Position numbers and translations under genes: made by a program. The notes under the pieces were generated by a model. The model was not told the DNA's origin, searched no databases, and saw nothing but the letters and a program-made list of their open reading frames with translations. From NCBI GenBank assembly GCA_025201365.1, contig JAIXMF010000008.1, positions 124,001 through 188,000 of the forward strand: a stretch of 64,000 nt of DNA. The letters run 5' to 3'. Shown here piece after piece: positions 32,601 through 45,128 of the stretch. This DNA comes from Syncephalis plumigaleata. Its lineage: Eukaryota; Zoopagomycota; Zoopagomycetes; Zoopagales; Piptocephalidaceae. How positions within the stretch are numbered: position 1 is the first letter of the stretch; every line of letters starts with the position of its first letter.

Positions 32601-35079
32601 TTATGATGCTCTAGCTTACCTCCTAACAATGCCATAAGCATGGATGTTTTACCACTACCCGTTGGTCCTGCAATGATATTTAATTCATACGGTATGAATT
32701 CCACATTGAGATCAACCAATTTAAACACGGTATTCCTGGTGGGTTGTCCTTCATTCGGTATGTTAATGGACGTGGTAGTGTCATCTTCTGAACACCAAGA
32801 GAATTCCGCGTCAACGAATGCGATACGAGCCACTGATGCTCCCATCTCATTATGATTCGCATGATCCTCTAACTTAATCGATACGTCCGGTTGATCTAGG
32901 AATCCTTGAATACGCGCAAGGCTAGTACGACACAGAATCACCCAGAAGAGTAATTCGGGCAGTTGTTCCACCGCACTACGAAGTGTATTGAACACGGCCA
33001 CAGTGGTGAATACCATCGGTGCCGTGAGTGGGTTGCCAAGTATCCATACGTAGGCACCGAGTGTACAGCATAACATCACCGCTGGACTACCATGAGTGAC
33101 CACGATAAATAGGGAGAAACCGAGTAGACGCTCCTTCAGTCGGGCTACTTCAGCCAGGCGTGACTCATGAATTCTCTGCTGGAATCGTGTCTCCCATGCG
33201 AATAACTTGATCATACGAATGGATTGTAACATCTAAATATGTATAATATAATAAATTGTTAACACATATTACTAATGTATTATGGTTACTTCTTACTTCA
33301 TTCACAATACCAAGTCGAATATCAGTTGCACGTATATAAGCGGCGATACTCTTGGCTAGCCATTTACTAACAAGTGACGATCCCCAATACACGGGAATAA
33401 TACTAAGAGCACCGATGAAGGTCGCCCATCCGATCAGTTGCCATAGGAAGAATACGGCAACGAATATTTGTACAGCACTGCCCACGAACAATTGACCGAA
33501 CGAAAAGGCAAACCCGATATTGGCTACATCCGAATTTAACACATTCGTAACCGTACCAGTATTCCAATCGATGGGCTTATTGGTGTCATCGTCATCGTCA
33601 TTATCCTCATCATCATCATTATCATTGTTGTTGTTGTTGTTCGATTGATCCTCTTGTGTAGCAGATCCGTTGTGTTCATTCGTAGTGGCAATATTCTGTC
33701 GTGCAAGACATTTACGGAATATCTGACTGGACAACATTGCATGAATTCGAAGTTGTGCACGCCATCCAGCGAACATCGCCTGCTGCAACACAACACTAAT
33801 GAAGACAAGACTGGCAAACATGCCAAATACGTAATACCATGCAAGATAGTCAATCTCTGAGGCAGGATCATTGATATACTCTAGAATACGATTAAGGAAA
33901 TACGGTGGACCATACATGGAGACACCCCATAATGCACCGTAGATGATCATCTTTAGTACATCTGACCAGCAAGTATAGATAACACTAGTGAGAACTGATT
34001 GTTTACGACTAAATCACCATCATCATCATCATCATTATTACTATTAGCTATAGATTGGCTAACTCGTTCACTTGAGTAACTTACTAGTGTCCATAATAAA
34101 TACCCGTCAGATGTTGAGCTCTATCGGTATTGCGTAATGACCATAGATCCTCGTCGTTCAATTGATGATGATAACCCGCAGCCATTAATGGTGATACCCA
34201 ATTGAAGGTGAGATGATCGATAAACGAGGCAGAATCCTCGAGTGACACTAAGCGCCCGTCATTCGTCTTCATTAACGGAGCACGCTCTTGTAGTCGTCCA
34301 TTAATGATGAATAGCAGTGCCAAACACTCAATACCAAATATTTGATGGTATGTGCATGTTGATCCATTAGTGCATCATTCAGATACTGTCCCATTGGATT
34401 TGCCATGAAACAAACGAGGAATGTCACCAATAACCAGGTTTGGTGACGTAAAAGTGCATCCTTTTCATATCGATCAGTACGTCGCATAACACCAATGGTG
34501 ATCAATAGATAGTAGAACTAGATTACATTGACATTTGTTATAAACTACATCCTGTTGTGATATTAAATAAAGTATAGTTACCCAGAATATAGATAATGAC
34601 ATATAAATAGCGATACTATTTGAATCGATATCCGTAGCGATATCGTTGTTGCTGTCATCATTATTTGCATGCCATACTGATGCTAATCGACCTATGTAGA
34701 CCAGTATTTCCATAGCAATACTAATTAATGTAAGAGCGTAGATCATTGATACTCTTCGTTCTACAACTGTCGTTATTTCCTTGGCTCTCTTGGCTATAGG
34801 ATCATCATGATTAGATTCATCCTCTGTAGTATTAGTTAATGAATCATGCTGAATATCCGGTATTGCCGTATAAGAGGATCGCTGTCTTTGTCTTGATAGT
34901 AATTTGGTTGTCACTAGAAATAACACAGACAATAAAGCTGCCGTTACTGAAAATATACTAGTAATTGCCCTATAGTAATTGATAAGTTAACAGTTATAGT
35001 AATAATAACAATATATAACCTACAAGCTGCTTTTTGAATTCCCATTGTCATTGAATGATAAAGATTCTACATTGGCCAT
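29652..35079 (-). CDS. Full-length ABCC-family (MRP/YCF1-like) ABC transporter
   Basis: Exons (reverse strand): 35024-35079, 34582-34969, 34085-34517, 33297-34008, 32620-33232, 31329-32548, 31153-31264, 30821-31076, 30642-30764, 30045-30587, 29838-29991 and 29652-29782; about 1580 residues. An N-terminal multi-span region (TMD0-like) precedes the usual two membrane domains. NBD1 has [17 protein letters not shown] and [10 protein letters not shown]; the Asp in place of Glu after Walker B is normal for ABCC NBD1. NBD2 has [16 protein letters not shown] and [12 protein letters not shown]. An acidic Asn/Asp loop sits in the first membrane domain. Two one-base slips (near 34318 in a T run and near 31995 in a C run) are each mended by lengthening the run by one. 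Vacuolar or plasma-membrane export of conjugates is inferred from the family. Confidence 0.92.
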
Positions 35080-36188
35080 GATAGCCAATAAAAACTAAAA
35101 GTGTAGTGTAGTGATTACTGAAAGTGTAGTAGTAGTAGTAGTAGTTCTTGCTATTGTCAAGTACACGATAAGCAAGGTGTAGTGGTTTGACGACGTTCCT
35201 CGGTCAAGTTCAAGTTTCTTCTTGCAATGAAGAGGAGAAAAGAAAAGAAAAGACCATGTTTACTCGTGTGTTTTTAAGGTACTCTACTAGGTCATGAACA
35301 CATAAGGTGAGTCATTAATATAAACTGGTTATGGTGATATTTATTGAAAGAACAAACGCGCACATCATTAAACTTGTACTACATTTCGGTAGATTTAATG
35401 CAGCAAGAAGAATGAATGAATCATCAAAATAGTCATACGATTATAGACTAGCTAGTAGTAATAGTAATAATACAGGATTTTTCCATCCAATTAACTCATT
35501 TATCCTTTAACATTTGCTCTTTATTAACAGATAGATTAATACAATTGTTAACACCATCATCGCATTGCTATTATTATTGAGTAGTTGTTATTGCCCTAGC
35601 AGTTGAGGGAAATGTTAATGATCACGATATCATATATTACAATTAATGAAAACTATTATTTATTCGTAGAAACAAAAGGCTCACTGCGCAAATTGAATGG
35701 AAAAATCCTGTAATGTTACCAGTCCCTCACGCCTGCCAATGACTACTGGCAAGTCGACAGGAGCCGTCGAATGCACGACAACTGGCAATCTATTAATCTA
35801 GCCCTCGACAGTCTACACTCACGAAACAATCTTATTCGTCAATGTATCAATGAGTATACCACTTTATTGCGCACACACACACACATATGATGTATATGCA
35901 CGTAATAGAATGATATCGCGTGGGCATAATGTTCCAAGCTAGTATCACGTAGAACATGTCTTTGCAAACAATCAAGTAAGATTTGAACTGAATACCATTA
36001 GATTCAATAAATACCTTACTTTATTCATTTGACTATTCCAACCATTATCTAGTATAAACAGTTTACCGTATTTCTAGTAAAATCAAGAGTGACCATAGTA
36101 ATTATTTATTAATAAGGCAAATACTGCTGCTGCTGCTGCCGCTGCTGTTGTTAATAATAACGATAATAAAGAAATGTATAAAGCATAC
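35080..36188. promoter_or_regulatory. ABCC 5' flank and SAS10 3' flank
   Basis: 1.1 kb. The 150 bp before the ABCC start hold an (AGT)n tract near 35131-35144 and purine runs. Near 35715-35830 a less AT-rich patch contains several CTGGCAA/TTGCCAG-like inverted words, without a fold I can name. A (GCT)n run lies at 36126-36150. No gene is seen. Confidence 0.4.
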
Positions 36189-38748
36189 TTAGGCGAATCG
36201 AACACTGCGCGAGATACCCGTTTTAATACCCGTCATTTCACCGCCATAAGCACTATTATTGCTAACGGTAGCCTTAACCGAACGCAATTTCTTCTGTGCC
36301 TTCACGAACTTCTGACGATGTTTAACGCGTGGATTACGCTGTTCCTTTGTACGTTTCGGTGCTAGACCCTTGTTCTTGAGGATCTGATAATTGATCGTAC
36401 GTTTACCGGATGGATCCTCGACTTGATCGGAATCGACCCAATTTGGATCTGCCGCTAATCGTACGCGTTTCGCTTCTTCTTTAGCGGCACGTTTAGCTGC
36501 AACGCGTGCTTGTGCATTCTTATACAATAATGTGGCCTCATCGTCATCATCATCGTCATTATTATTCTTATTCTTATTGTTGCTATTACTATCATTGTTG
36601 TCTTCATTATCACTATTCTCCATTGCTTGTATGGCTGCACGTCGAGCATCTTCACGCTGTTGACGCATAAGATAGGCAGCATGCTTATCCTTATAGGGCA
36701 AATCATGATCACCACCTACGGTTACTTGTTTATCTCGCTTATTGGCAATCTATTTTGTATTCAATTATTAGTAATGTTGCTATAATTATTATTACATCAC
36801 TTCATTGAATAATACGCGTACCTGTTCAACTCGTACGGCATATTGTCGTAGATTCTTTCGCTTAGATTGTCGTTTATCCTCTGCATCATCATCGCCTAAT
36901 GCGTGTAAATCACCGAAATCATCACCCAACTATAATAATCTCATGTTAGTATCATTGCCATCATCGAGTAGTATGTATGCTCATGAGTAACTTACAGCCT
37001 TTCGTTTACGATTAACCTTCTTTGATGGGATTGGAACAAATTCTGTTTCCTCGTCATCCTCCAGTTGTTTCATATCAGAATCGGATAAATCCATATGATC
37101 ATCTTCATCGTTACTGCCGTATTGTCGCATAAATGCTTCTATATCAAGTTCCTGATTTAGTTCTGCCAATTCCGCTTGCTTCTTTTCTTTCTTTGCTTTC
37201 TGTTTCTTCGTCTTCTTGCTCTTCTTTTGTTTGACTTGTTCCATTTCCACTAGATCTTCTGTAATCATATCAAGATATGCAAATCATTAGGACTTGTATA
37301 TTCATTAACTTATAACACTACCTTCATCATTGTCATCATCCATATCGGCCAGCATGGCATCGAATTCATCTACAAGCTCGCCCATGCCATTCTCTTCAAT
37401 CTCCTCTAGAGCCTCCAGTGTCGTACGTGTCTTGACCAACACATCCAATACCGGATGATCTTGAGTATTCATGAGTGAACTCGCTTTGAGAGAAAGATAG
37501 AAGGCAATGTTGTTTAAATAGCTCATTAGAATCTCTAATATAAATACATATCATCAGTTGAGTAATTATACATCTATACATCTATACATATACACATACG
37601 ATATTTCGTTTCTAGAAAGGCGTAAACTGTCGAGTCATCGGCATCAATACCATGTTTACGTGCACTATATCGTCAAATGAACTATTATCAGCATCTACAT
37701 TACTCTAAACCTATTCATCATAGACTCACGCTAGTAGAATAGGCAGTACATCATCGATGGCCGATGTTAAATGCTCTTCAAATTCTGGTAGTAACTCTAG
37801 TAATTCTGGTGCATGTTGTCGAATCAACTGAGTCATCTCTGCTGGACCAGCACCATCAGGAATAGATGGCCAGTTTAACTTGTCACTCGTACTAATCATG
37901 TCATTATTATCAGTTTCAATCTACATTAATAATGATTATATAACTAATGATTACCTTGTAATATCAATACGATCCAATTCATCACTAACTGATTGCATTA
38001 TTCGATCATCTTCTGTGCCCTATAGTCGTATGGTTGAGCAAATAGATCGCTAATCCATAGGTCAAATGAGCATTACTTACCTGTTGAAGAATTGGACGTG
38101 CACCTTTAGCGGAGAGAGTGGCGAGACTACCGGCAAATTCATCGACAAAGTCATCTTCCTCCATTGCTTCAGCTTGCATACGTTGCAATCTCAACGCTTC
38201 CTCCTCCTCTTCTTTGGCATTCTCCATATCGTCTATATCATCCACGCTGTAAAAAGTACTTTTACGCGTTCCCCATGCATTGCTACCGATGTCTAAGCAT
38301 TGTTGTAAGTATGCTTTCCTAATATTATTATTGCTATTATACTATGACTTACCAACTCCAATCTCATCATCTTCGTCTTCATCATCATCATCATCATCCT
38401 CCTCCTCTTCAGCGGATACATCAATACCCATTACTTCCTCTAACTGATTATCATCCGATTCTATTAAAGCAGTTAGCTATCAAATCATAGCAGTAATAGT
38501 AACATATACAAATAGCTTACCTATATCGCTTTCCTGTCCATCTAGCATTAATTTGTCTCTGGTGGCATGAACTATCGGTGTTGTTAGTCTCGTAGCTGTT
38601 AACTAATACGCTACTACTTACATTCATCTTCAGAGTCGAGTTCCACGTCATTCATTGTACGAATTGCACGTATAGAAGCATTACTGTCATCAAAGTCACC
38701 GTTATTACGGCCCTTCTTTGCTCCTTTTCGTTGCTTTTGTCGTACCAT
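36189..38748 (-). CDS. SAS10: SAS10/UTP3, small-subunit processome protein
   Basis: Nucleolar factor needed for 18S rRNA processing in the U3 snoRNP processome. Eleven exons (reverse strand): 38622-38748, 38521-38571, 38353-38460, 38081-38292, 37955-38019, 37730-37891, 37600-37664, 37322-37534, 36996-37258, 36822-36929 and 36189-36749. They join in frame to 644 residues. The N-terminus is basic and acidic-rich, with the family motif NAWGTRKSTFY. The middle Sas10/Utp3/C1D domain covers LNWPSIPDG to AFYLSLKASS. After a charged Lys/Glu region comes the conserved C-terminal Sas10 domain (KRTINYQILKNKGLAPKRTK, RNPRVKHRQKF). The order and length match the family. Confidence 0.93.
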
Positions 38749-38927
38749 TTTATAAATGTCAGAATCAGATTGAGTAAAGAGAAAAGAGAATCGTAATTAG
38801 TATGGTTATAAAACGACAAATTTTTTTCTTTTTTTTGACAATTAATCTCTCACTTACACATTATGATGATGATTATTAAAACCCGCTTATTTTGATTCCA
38901 TTTGTTTATACGAATTGACTTTTTATC
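38749..38927. promoter_or_regulatory. Short divergent promoter SAS10 / COA6
   Basis: Only 179 bp separate the two start codons on opposite strands, so both promoters must overlap here. A poly-T run (38820-38837) is the main visible element. Confidence 0.55.
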
Positions 38928-39271
38928 ATGACTGATCGTATGAGTGACAATTCAAAAGTGGCAACAGCATCAGAAGACTGGCGTCCACTTACTAAGGAGC
39001 AGCGTAAAACATGCTGGAAGGCCCGTGACGCATTCACCACCTGTCTTGATCAGTCCAATATTCTTGATGGCGATAGTGTCGATGCTAAGCAAAAGTGCGA
39101 TAAAGTTCTACGAGAATTTGAGGCAGCATGTCCTCCAGTATGGGTAAGTGAGAATACTAGATAATAAGCTAGGCGGGAATAATTAACTTGTATGTATAGG
39201 TGGAATACTTTAAAACGCGTCGACTACTAGAAGCACGACAAAAACTACTTATGAATAACTCGCAGCAGTAG
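38928..39271 (+). CDS. COA6: Cytochrome c oxidase assembly factor 6 (COA6)
   Basis: Intermembrane-space protein that helps deliver copper to COX2 during complex IV assembly. Two exons, 38928-39143 and 39200-39271, give 95 residues. The twin-cysteine motifs are CWKARDAFTTC (CX9C) and CDKVLREFEAAC (CX10C). The CX9C-CX10C combination distinguishes COA6 from COX12/COX6B. The motif LTKEQRKTCWKARD before the first Cys also fits. There is no presequence, as expected for Mia40 import substrates. A second in-frame ATG lies four codons in; the first is used here. Confidence 0.92.
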
Positions 39272-39402
39272 TAGTAGTAATATATTGCATAGCTCATTAT
39301 TTACATCATCGAATGAGTTGTTTATTAATAAAAACAAATGTTAATCGGTTGAAAACGCCAGTATTATACTGATCAAGTAGCAATAAAATGAAGGAAACAT
39401 AG

Positions 39403-41750
39403 TTATGATGCCATAGTAGATGGTTGAAGGGTTAATGCAACAGAAGCGGATAGTGATCGTTGATGCTGTCGATGATGACTGTTACGACGTTGTTGTTGTT
39501 GTTGCTGTCGTCGTCCTCGTCGCATGGATAGACGAGCTCGCCATCGTGCAGTAGTCGATGATAGTTGTTGTTGTCGTTTCCACGTGAGAGCACGCTTGCA
39601 AACGGGACAGTGTCGATTAACGCGGAACCATGGATCGACACAATCACGATGAAAATGATGCTGACAATGAAGTCGACGTATCGGCTCATTCCACTCGTAA
39701 TCACATAGACAAATGGCACATATGGCATGTTCGCCATCAACTTGATTATGCTTCGGTATAGATGACGGCAATTTAACCAAGGGAATAGCCGTTGATGATG
39801 GTTGTGTCGTCGTCGTCGTGCCTCTACGCCAACGACGATAATGAAATGGCCATAGTAGATTGAATTGTCGTCGTCGTCGTTGTCGTCGTTGTCGTGATGA
39901 TGATGATGATGACGATGATGGCAATTTGAACCGTTTGAACCATGCACGAAATCCACGTCCTGACTCCATTCTCGCCATGGTAGATGATGATACAGTGGCG
40001 GTATCCTGTTTAATAGACGATACCGAAGCTGATGCGGTCTTCCTTAAGGTCATAGCAGCTGCAGCGGTATCACGAGGTAGTAGCATGGTAGATGACAACC
40101 AGCCACCTAGCGCATTATCCTCATTGTCATTCGTATTGTTTGGTATGACTGTCGCTACAATATCATCATCAATACGATGTTCCATTGTATTATTTGTTGT
40201 ATTCCCAATATCGCTAGGTTGATCAACGATGACAGTATGTAGATCGATTGATGCTCGATTGCCTACAGTCTCTTCATTCTCCTCTAATGTGACCGTATTA
40301 TCATTGCTATTACTATTATTCATAATATCCATAGTCCATGGTTGATAATAGAGTACGGATAGGTTGTCGATTTCTTCATCGGTAGCGCCTGCGCCATCAT
40401 TTTTACCCACACCGATCCAATGAAGTACTACTAGTGTGCAAGTGAGACAGAAAAACGTAGATAAACAAAAGATTACAGGGAACATCAATGTAATGTAGCC
40501 GATAATGAGAAATGCCACAGAAAGGTAGAATAGAACGGGGGCCGTTGATTGACATGTCTCCGAGGTGAACACCATGTAGTTTCCCGCTACAAACACTATT
40601 AATACAAAGAAATCAATAAGAGAATTAATCCTATAATAATATTAAATATTAGTAATGAGCATGATAATGATAATGATATTAACAAATATCGTCTATATCA
40701 CATATGTACACGCTACCTTGCTATCCAATCGTAATTAATAAACTCTAATCCATTTAACGAATTTCTACGTAATCGTTGAATAAGTAGGAATAATGGTACA
40801 GCGATGAGAATACGTATAAGTTGTAGAATAAGGAATATACGCAATGGACGATCACAATGTTGAAGGCTAGTGATAAACAGCACAATGATACATGCTGCTA
40901 ACTAATCATATACAAATCGATTAGCATTATTATTAACAATAGTAACAATGATCTACTAACCTGACACACCGACCAAATTAAGTAAATAATGAGGAATGGA
41001 CCATTAACAATGAATAGACGAGTAGCTAAATTCCATGCATAAGTTATATTATGCTGACGTACTGCAGCAGGTGGTATGACCGACGGTGATCTTTGTAATG
41101 GCGATGATAATGGTGATGATGATATATGTTGTCGTTGTTGTTGCTGTGGTTGCTGCTCTGCTATTGATTCATTCACCATTGGATGTTCTTCCAGTGCAGT
41201 GGATGTATTGGCTAATGGTGCAGTGTATTCAGTTGATACTGGCGTAGTAGCAATAGTGACTGTAGCAGTGGCGATGGAATGACGACGACGTGGTAGCTGT
41301 CCATTATATGGGATTGATTACGTTCAAGACTCATCCAGCTATTGTCGTTACTACTCCTATTGCTACTACTACCATTGTTATTAATGACTTCATTCATTAT
41401 GGTGATGGTACGGTAGTCGAGTTTATAAAAATGGATGTTACCGGCTCGGGTATTTCATTTAGTTCTTCCGAATCTATTTCCTCAATAGTATCAGTCATCA
41501 ATACAGGGTCCGTTGCATTGTGTTCATTCTGACCACGTTCCCCTTTTTCTATAGATGTATCCATTGATGAATGGTTAATCGATATAGATGTAGCGTCATT
41601 ATCGGTAGATATATTCCGGGAGTCATTATCATTTGGTACACGTATAGTCGAAGAAGTAGTTGCAGTATGGTTGCTCTCTTCATTAGCAACATTGACATTG
41701 TCTTCGTCATGCAACGGTTGTAATGGTGACTCGTCTATAACAGAAGACAT
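39403..41750 (-). CDS. Multi-span membrane RING-H2 finger protein, probable E3 ubiquitin ligase
   Basis: Exons (reverse strand): 41412-41750, 40961-41296, 40717-40901 and 39403-40630; 695 residues. The N-terminal third is Ser/Thr/Asn/Gln-rich. About four membrane helices follow (LFIVNGPFLIIYLIW, CIIVLFITSL, FFVLIVFVAGNYMVF, and FYLSVAFLIIGYITLMFPVI with its continuation). A long low-complexity cytosolic stretch leads to a C3H2C3 RING (CAICLCDYEWNEPIRRLHC, then HFHRDC and CPVC) and a basic, Gln/Arg-rich tail. This resembles plant and fungal membrane RING-H2 ligases of the endomembrane system. The exon 1-2 junction (intron 41297-41411) keeps frame but has a weak donor and is the least certain part. 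Confidence 0.78.
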
Positions 41751-42197
41751 GACGAATAAATATACAATAAATACACAGTGTAATAGTAAAAGTACGGTTG
41801 GAATGTCGTATTTCGCTCTCTCTAGTGTTAACTAGGTGTTGTAATTGTAGTCTTGATTGGTGACGTAACTGATTGTCATAAAAGAGATAGCAAGTTCAAT
41901 TCGAATAAGTGAATGAGACGGTAAAGGAAAAGAGATATCCTAACGTGTTCTACTCGTCACTAGTGGAATGTTTCGTATAGACAAACGGTTATCGTCTAAG
42001 CAAGGGTAGACTGCTTCATTGAACGGGACAGTTAAAATAGAAAGAAAGGCAAAGCAAAGTGTGCACTGGCACCTAGTGCATGGTGAGAACAGGGATAACT
42101 ACGGTGCCGATATACGGCTACACACACACAATTACACTAGTAAATTGATTACATATAGATATTATAAGAAGTGATGGATTTATTAACAATTCTCCGA
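41751..42197. other. Intergenic between the RING gene start and the subtilase stop
   Basis: About 450 bp holding the promoter of the reverse-strand RING gene and the 3' flank of the subtilase. A (CA)n patch lies at 42120-42129. No gene is seen. Confidence 0.4.
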
Positions 42198-45128
42198 TTA
42201 CTTGGAGAACTTGTACATCAATTGCATGGTTCCGCTCACCAACGACTGATCTTTACCGGTGCTTGCAACCTTAGCCATCACTGAGGACACCTTGCCACCA
42301 TCACCGGTGGACAGTTGCTGGCCTTGAGATGATTGTCCAAATTGTGCAGCAATGCCTGTTACGGTCACCACTGGTGAAAGCCATGTATCATAGGATGATC
42401 GAGTGTTTAATGAATTCTCCGGTGAGAATGGACGATAGGTGAACAAGCGCAATCGGTACTGACCATCTGGCACTGCAGAGATGCTGGATTCCGGTTGGTT
42501 GAATACGGGCATCGGTTGGATTAGACCATTCCAGTAGCACCACATATCATCATTAGGATCTTCCTTGGTGGCATCCATAGGTCCACCCATGGCATCATAA
42601 GCCATACCAAGAATGTTGCCATTCGTGTCTTCCACCGCAATAAGGGACCATGGCGATGGAGTATCCAAACGAAGACGCACAGCCACGTAATCACCGGCTG
42701 CGGTCACCACACGGGTTGCGCTTGTACTGGTGAGCACTCCACCCTTAGTGGTGACATAGTCAAGTCTAGGGTAGTTGTCGTCACGACGCAATGGGCCAAG
42801 TACACGCTGAGCACCACGAGTCGTCTGATAGGGAATATGACGAATTGTCTCGACACCGGTGGAGGCATCTTTGTGAACAGCCTCTACAAGACCATTGAAA
42901 ATCATGTAGTAAGTGGCGTTGGCCTCATACGGCGGATAGATGGTGATAGTGGTTGACTCGGAGCGCAGCTTGTTAACATTAGGATTACTGGTGGTGGAAC
43001 TAATGGTGATCTTGCTCGGGTTTGCCTTGAATGTACTGAGTGCACCGTCGAAGATGTAGTAATCACGTTTGCGATTCTCCCAGCTTGATGCGGCCCAGCC
43101 TGGTACGTGTCGGAAGGTAACGGTGCCAGGTGGTAGATCACCGGTAAGTGTTACCTTGAAGGAGTAAGCAGCGGTGGAACCGCCTTCATCGGTACCGCGG
43201 AATCCTACTGCCAATGGATGTAGTCCCCAGTTCTTATCGGATGAGGTGAGTCGACGAGCAATACCCGTGCCGCCAGACACAATAGGTGTAGTGTACGTGT
43301 TCTTGTTCGTGGTCATCTCCTCGAGTTCCGGCGATGTTTGCGCAATAGCCGTTTGCATGAGTAATCGACGAACTGCTATTGGTCGTTCGGTCTTTGACAC
43401 TGTCGAGCCAAGTCGTTGAATGGTTGCCGCGGCAAGACCTGCCACTTGTGGTGTCGCCATACTCGTACCGCTTAGCAATGCAAACGAACCGAGTTTAGTC
43501 AAGAACGTGCTATACACGGTCTCACCGAATGATGTAAGATCAGGTTTGATATTGTTAAGATCATCAGTTGGGCCATTCGAGCTGAATTCCGACCATTGGT
43601 AAGTGTTGTATTGCGCGCTATACTGCGTTGGAGCTGAATTCCATCTAATGGTGGTTGAATCGTTGATGGTGGGCAATAGCTTGTACAACTTTTGTCCATC
43701 ATTGTAGCCAACGACAAGAACATGGACATTTACGGTGGAGTTGACCACAGGGAAGAACAAGTCATCGCTATCATTGACAATGATAATACCGAGAGCTCGC
43801 ACATTCTGGGCATTCATGGCCTTCACCTCGAATTCACAATTACCACGATCCAATGTGACAAGCTTGCCACTATAGCCAATGTCGAATGGCTTGCATCCAT
43901 CGGCATTGTTGCTATTGACACGCTTGATGGTCTTGAACGTTGAGGTTGGTACGACAGTTTGATTCGCTGTCAAGTAATAGACTAGCGAGTTGTCATAATC
44001 AAGTCGGAAGGAGAACGAGCTCAGCTTGGGTCGACCCATGGAACCGACCGAGATAACATCTGGAGCTAGACCCGGACTGGATATACTGTTCAATCCGTTC
44101 AACCCGTCGTTACCGGCCGATGCCACCACGGTAATACCAATACCGATTAGATTCTGAGCGGCACGCGCATCGGGATAGTCCACGTAGAACTTGCCCGTAC
44201 CAATGGAGATGCTGATCACGTCCATCTGATCGGTGGCGGCACGTTCCATGGCACTGATCAGGACATCCATGCCCACTACGCCACTGCATCCAAATACACG
44301 ATAGGCACCAAGCGTGGCAGACGGTGCTGTTCCCATCACTTCATCAGAGTTGGCGGCAATGAGACCGGCGACGTGAGTGCCGTGTCCATTACAAGTGTCG
44401 AGTGGATCAGAATCAGGGACCGGATTCCATCCTGCTGCTGGCCAGGCAGCACCGGTGTAGGCATCACCGACAAAGTCGTAGCCATAAGCAACCTTACAAC
44501 CGGCACCGAAACATCCACCAAGCGCTGGATGCTGATAGTCAATGCCGGAATCAATGACACCGACCTTGACACCCTTGCCGGCATTGGGATCGGGGGTGAG
44601 CTCGATACTTTGACGACGGCGAAGAGCGGTGGCCTCGGCACCGGTGGCATGTACAATCGGTGCATGCTGATCACCACCGTCTATCGGGGTAACATTGGTG
44701 ATACCGTCAAAGTTGGTGACCGAGTTTAGGCCCCATTGACCATTATCAAGGATGTTGATGGCAACGGCATTGAGTATGACATTGTACGTCTTGCGAACTT
44801 CAATGTTTAGCTTTTGTTTGGCATAGGCAATGAAATTCGATTGCTGCGTGGAAGCTTGACTAGTTCCCGGTGTAGCATTAAATTCGATAATATAGGAGGA
44901 GGGTAGGTAGCCTGGACCTGGTGCGGTACTGGACGAGGTAGTATCAGCACGAGCGGCAAGTTTGTTTAACACGGAATGTGTGTCACGTCTACTGACGGAA
45001 GAGTGAGTCTTCGAGTGAGCTTGCTTGAGCGGATTAAATGGCATGCGAAAAGCCGCTTGTACGGTCTCACTTGCCACGATAAGCACGAGGGCGATAGCCG
45101 AGGCGGAAAGCTTGGTTGAAACAAACAT
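42198..45128 (-). CDS. Secreted subtilisin-like serine protease (S8), 976 aa
   Basis: Single-exon gene. Signal peptide at residues 1-25, followed by an I9-type propeptide (SYIIEFNATPG). The S8 catalytic triad is Asp around 192 (GVIDSGIDYQHPALGG), His around 248 (CNGHGTHVAGLIA) and Ser around 555 (LLSGTSMATPQVAG). A PA domain is inserted between His and Ser (about 350-480), and an Fn3-like C-terminal region follows. This matches the large fungal minor-extracellular/cucumisin-type subtilases. It is intact and lacks introns, unlike nearly all neighbours except the second subtilase and the chitin synthase. A likely role in extracellular protein degradation is inferred. Confidence 0.95.
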   Translation of the reverse strand: MFVSTKLSASAIALVLIVASETVQAAFRMPFNPLKQAHSKTHSSVSRRDTHSVLNKLAARADTTSSSTAPGPGYLPSSYIIEFNATPGTSQASTQQSNFIAYAKQKLNIEVRKTYNVILNAVAINILDNGQWGLNSVTNFDGITNVTPIDGGDQHAPIVHATGAEATALRRRQSIELTPDPNAGKGVKVGVIDSGIDYQHPALGGCFGAGCKVAYGYDFVGDAYTGAAWPAAGWNPVPDSDPLDTCNGHGTHVAGLIAANSDEVMGTAPSATLGAYRVFGCSGVVGMDVLISAMERAATDQMDVISISIGTGKFYVDYPDARAAQNLIGIGITVVASAGNDGLNGLNSISSPGLAPDVISVGSMGRPKLSSFSFRLDYDNSLVYYLTANQTVVPTSTFKTIKRVNSNNADGCKPFDIGYSGKLVTLDRGNCEFEVKAMNAQNVRALGIIIVNDSDDLFFPVVNSTVNVHVLVVGYNDGQKLYKLLPTINDSTTIRWNSAPTQYSAQYNTYQWSEFSSNGPTDDLNNIKPDLTSFGETVYSTFLTKLGSFALLSGTSMATPQVAGLAAATIQRLGSTVSKTERPIAVRRLLMQTAIAQTSPELEEMTTNKNTYTTPIVSGGTGIARRLTSSDKNWGLHPLAVGFRGTDEGGSTAAYSFKVTLTGDLPPGTVTFRHVPGWAASSWENRKRDYYIFDGALSTFKANPSKITISSTTSNPNVNKLRSESTTITIYPPYEANATYYMIFNGLVEAVHKDASTGVETIRHIPYQTTRGAQRVLGPLRRDDNYPRLDYVTTKGGVLTSTSATRVVTAAGDYVAVRLRLDTPSPWSLIAVEDTNGNILGMAYDAMGGPMDATKEDPNDDMWCYWNGLIQPMPVFNQPESSISAVPDGQYRLRLFTYRPFSPENSLNTRSSYDTWLSPVVTVTGIAAQFGQSSQGQQLSTGDGGKVSSVMAKVASTGKDQSLVSGTMQLMYKFSK

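Noticed and set aside
35960-36000. tRNA-like T-loop (GATTTGAAC on the forward strand)
   Set aside because: The flanking bases do not form a T-stem, and no matching anticodon or acceptor arm is present.
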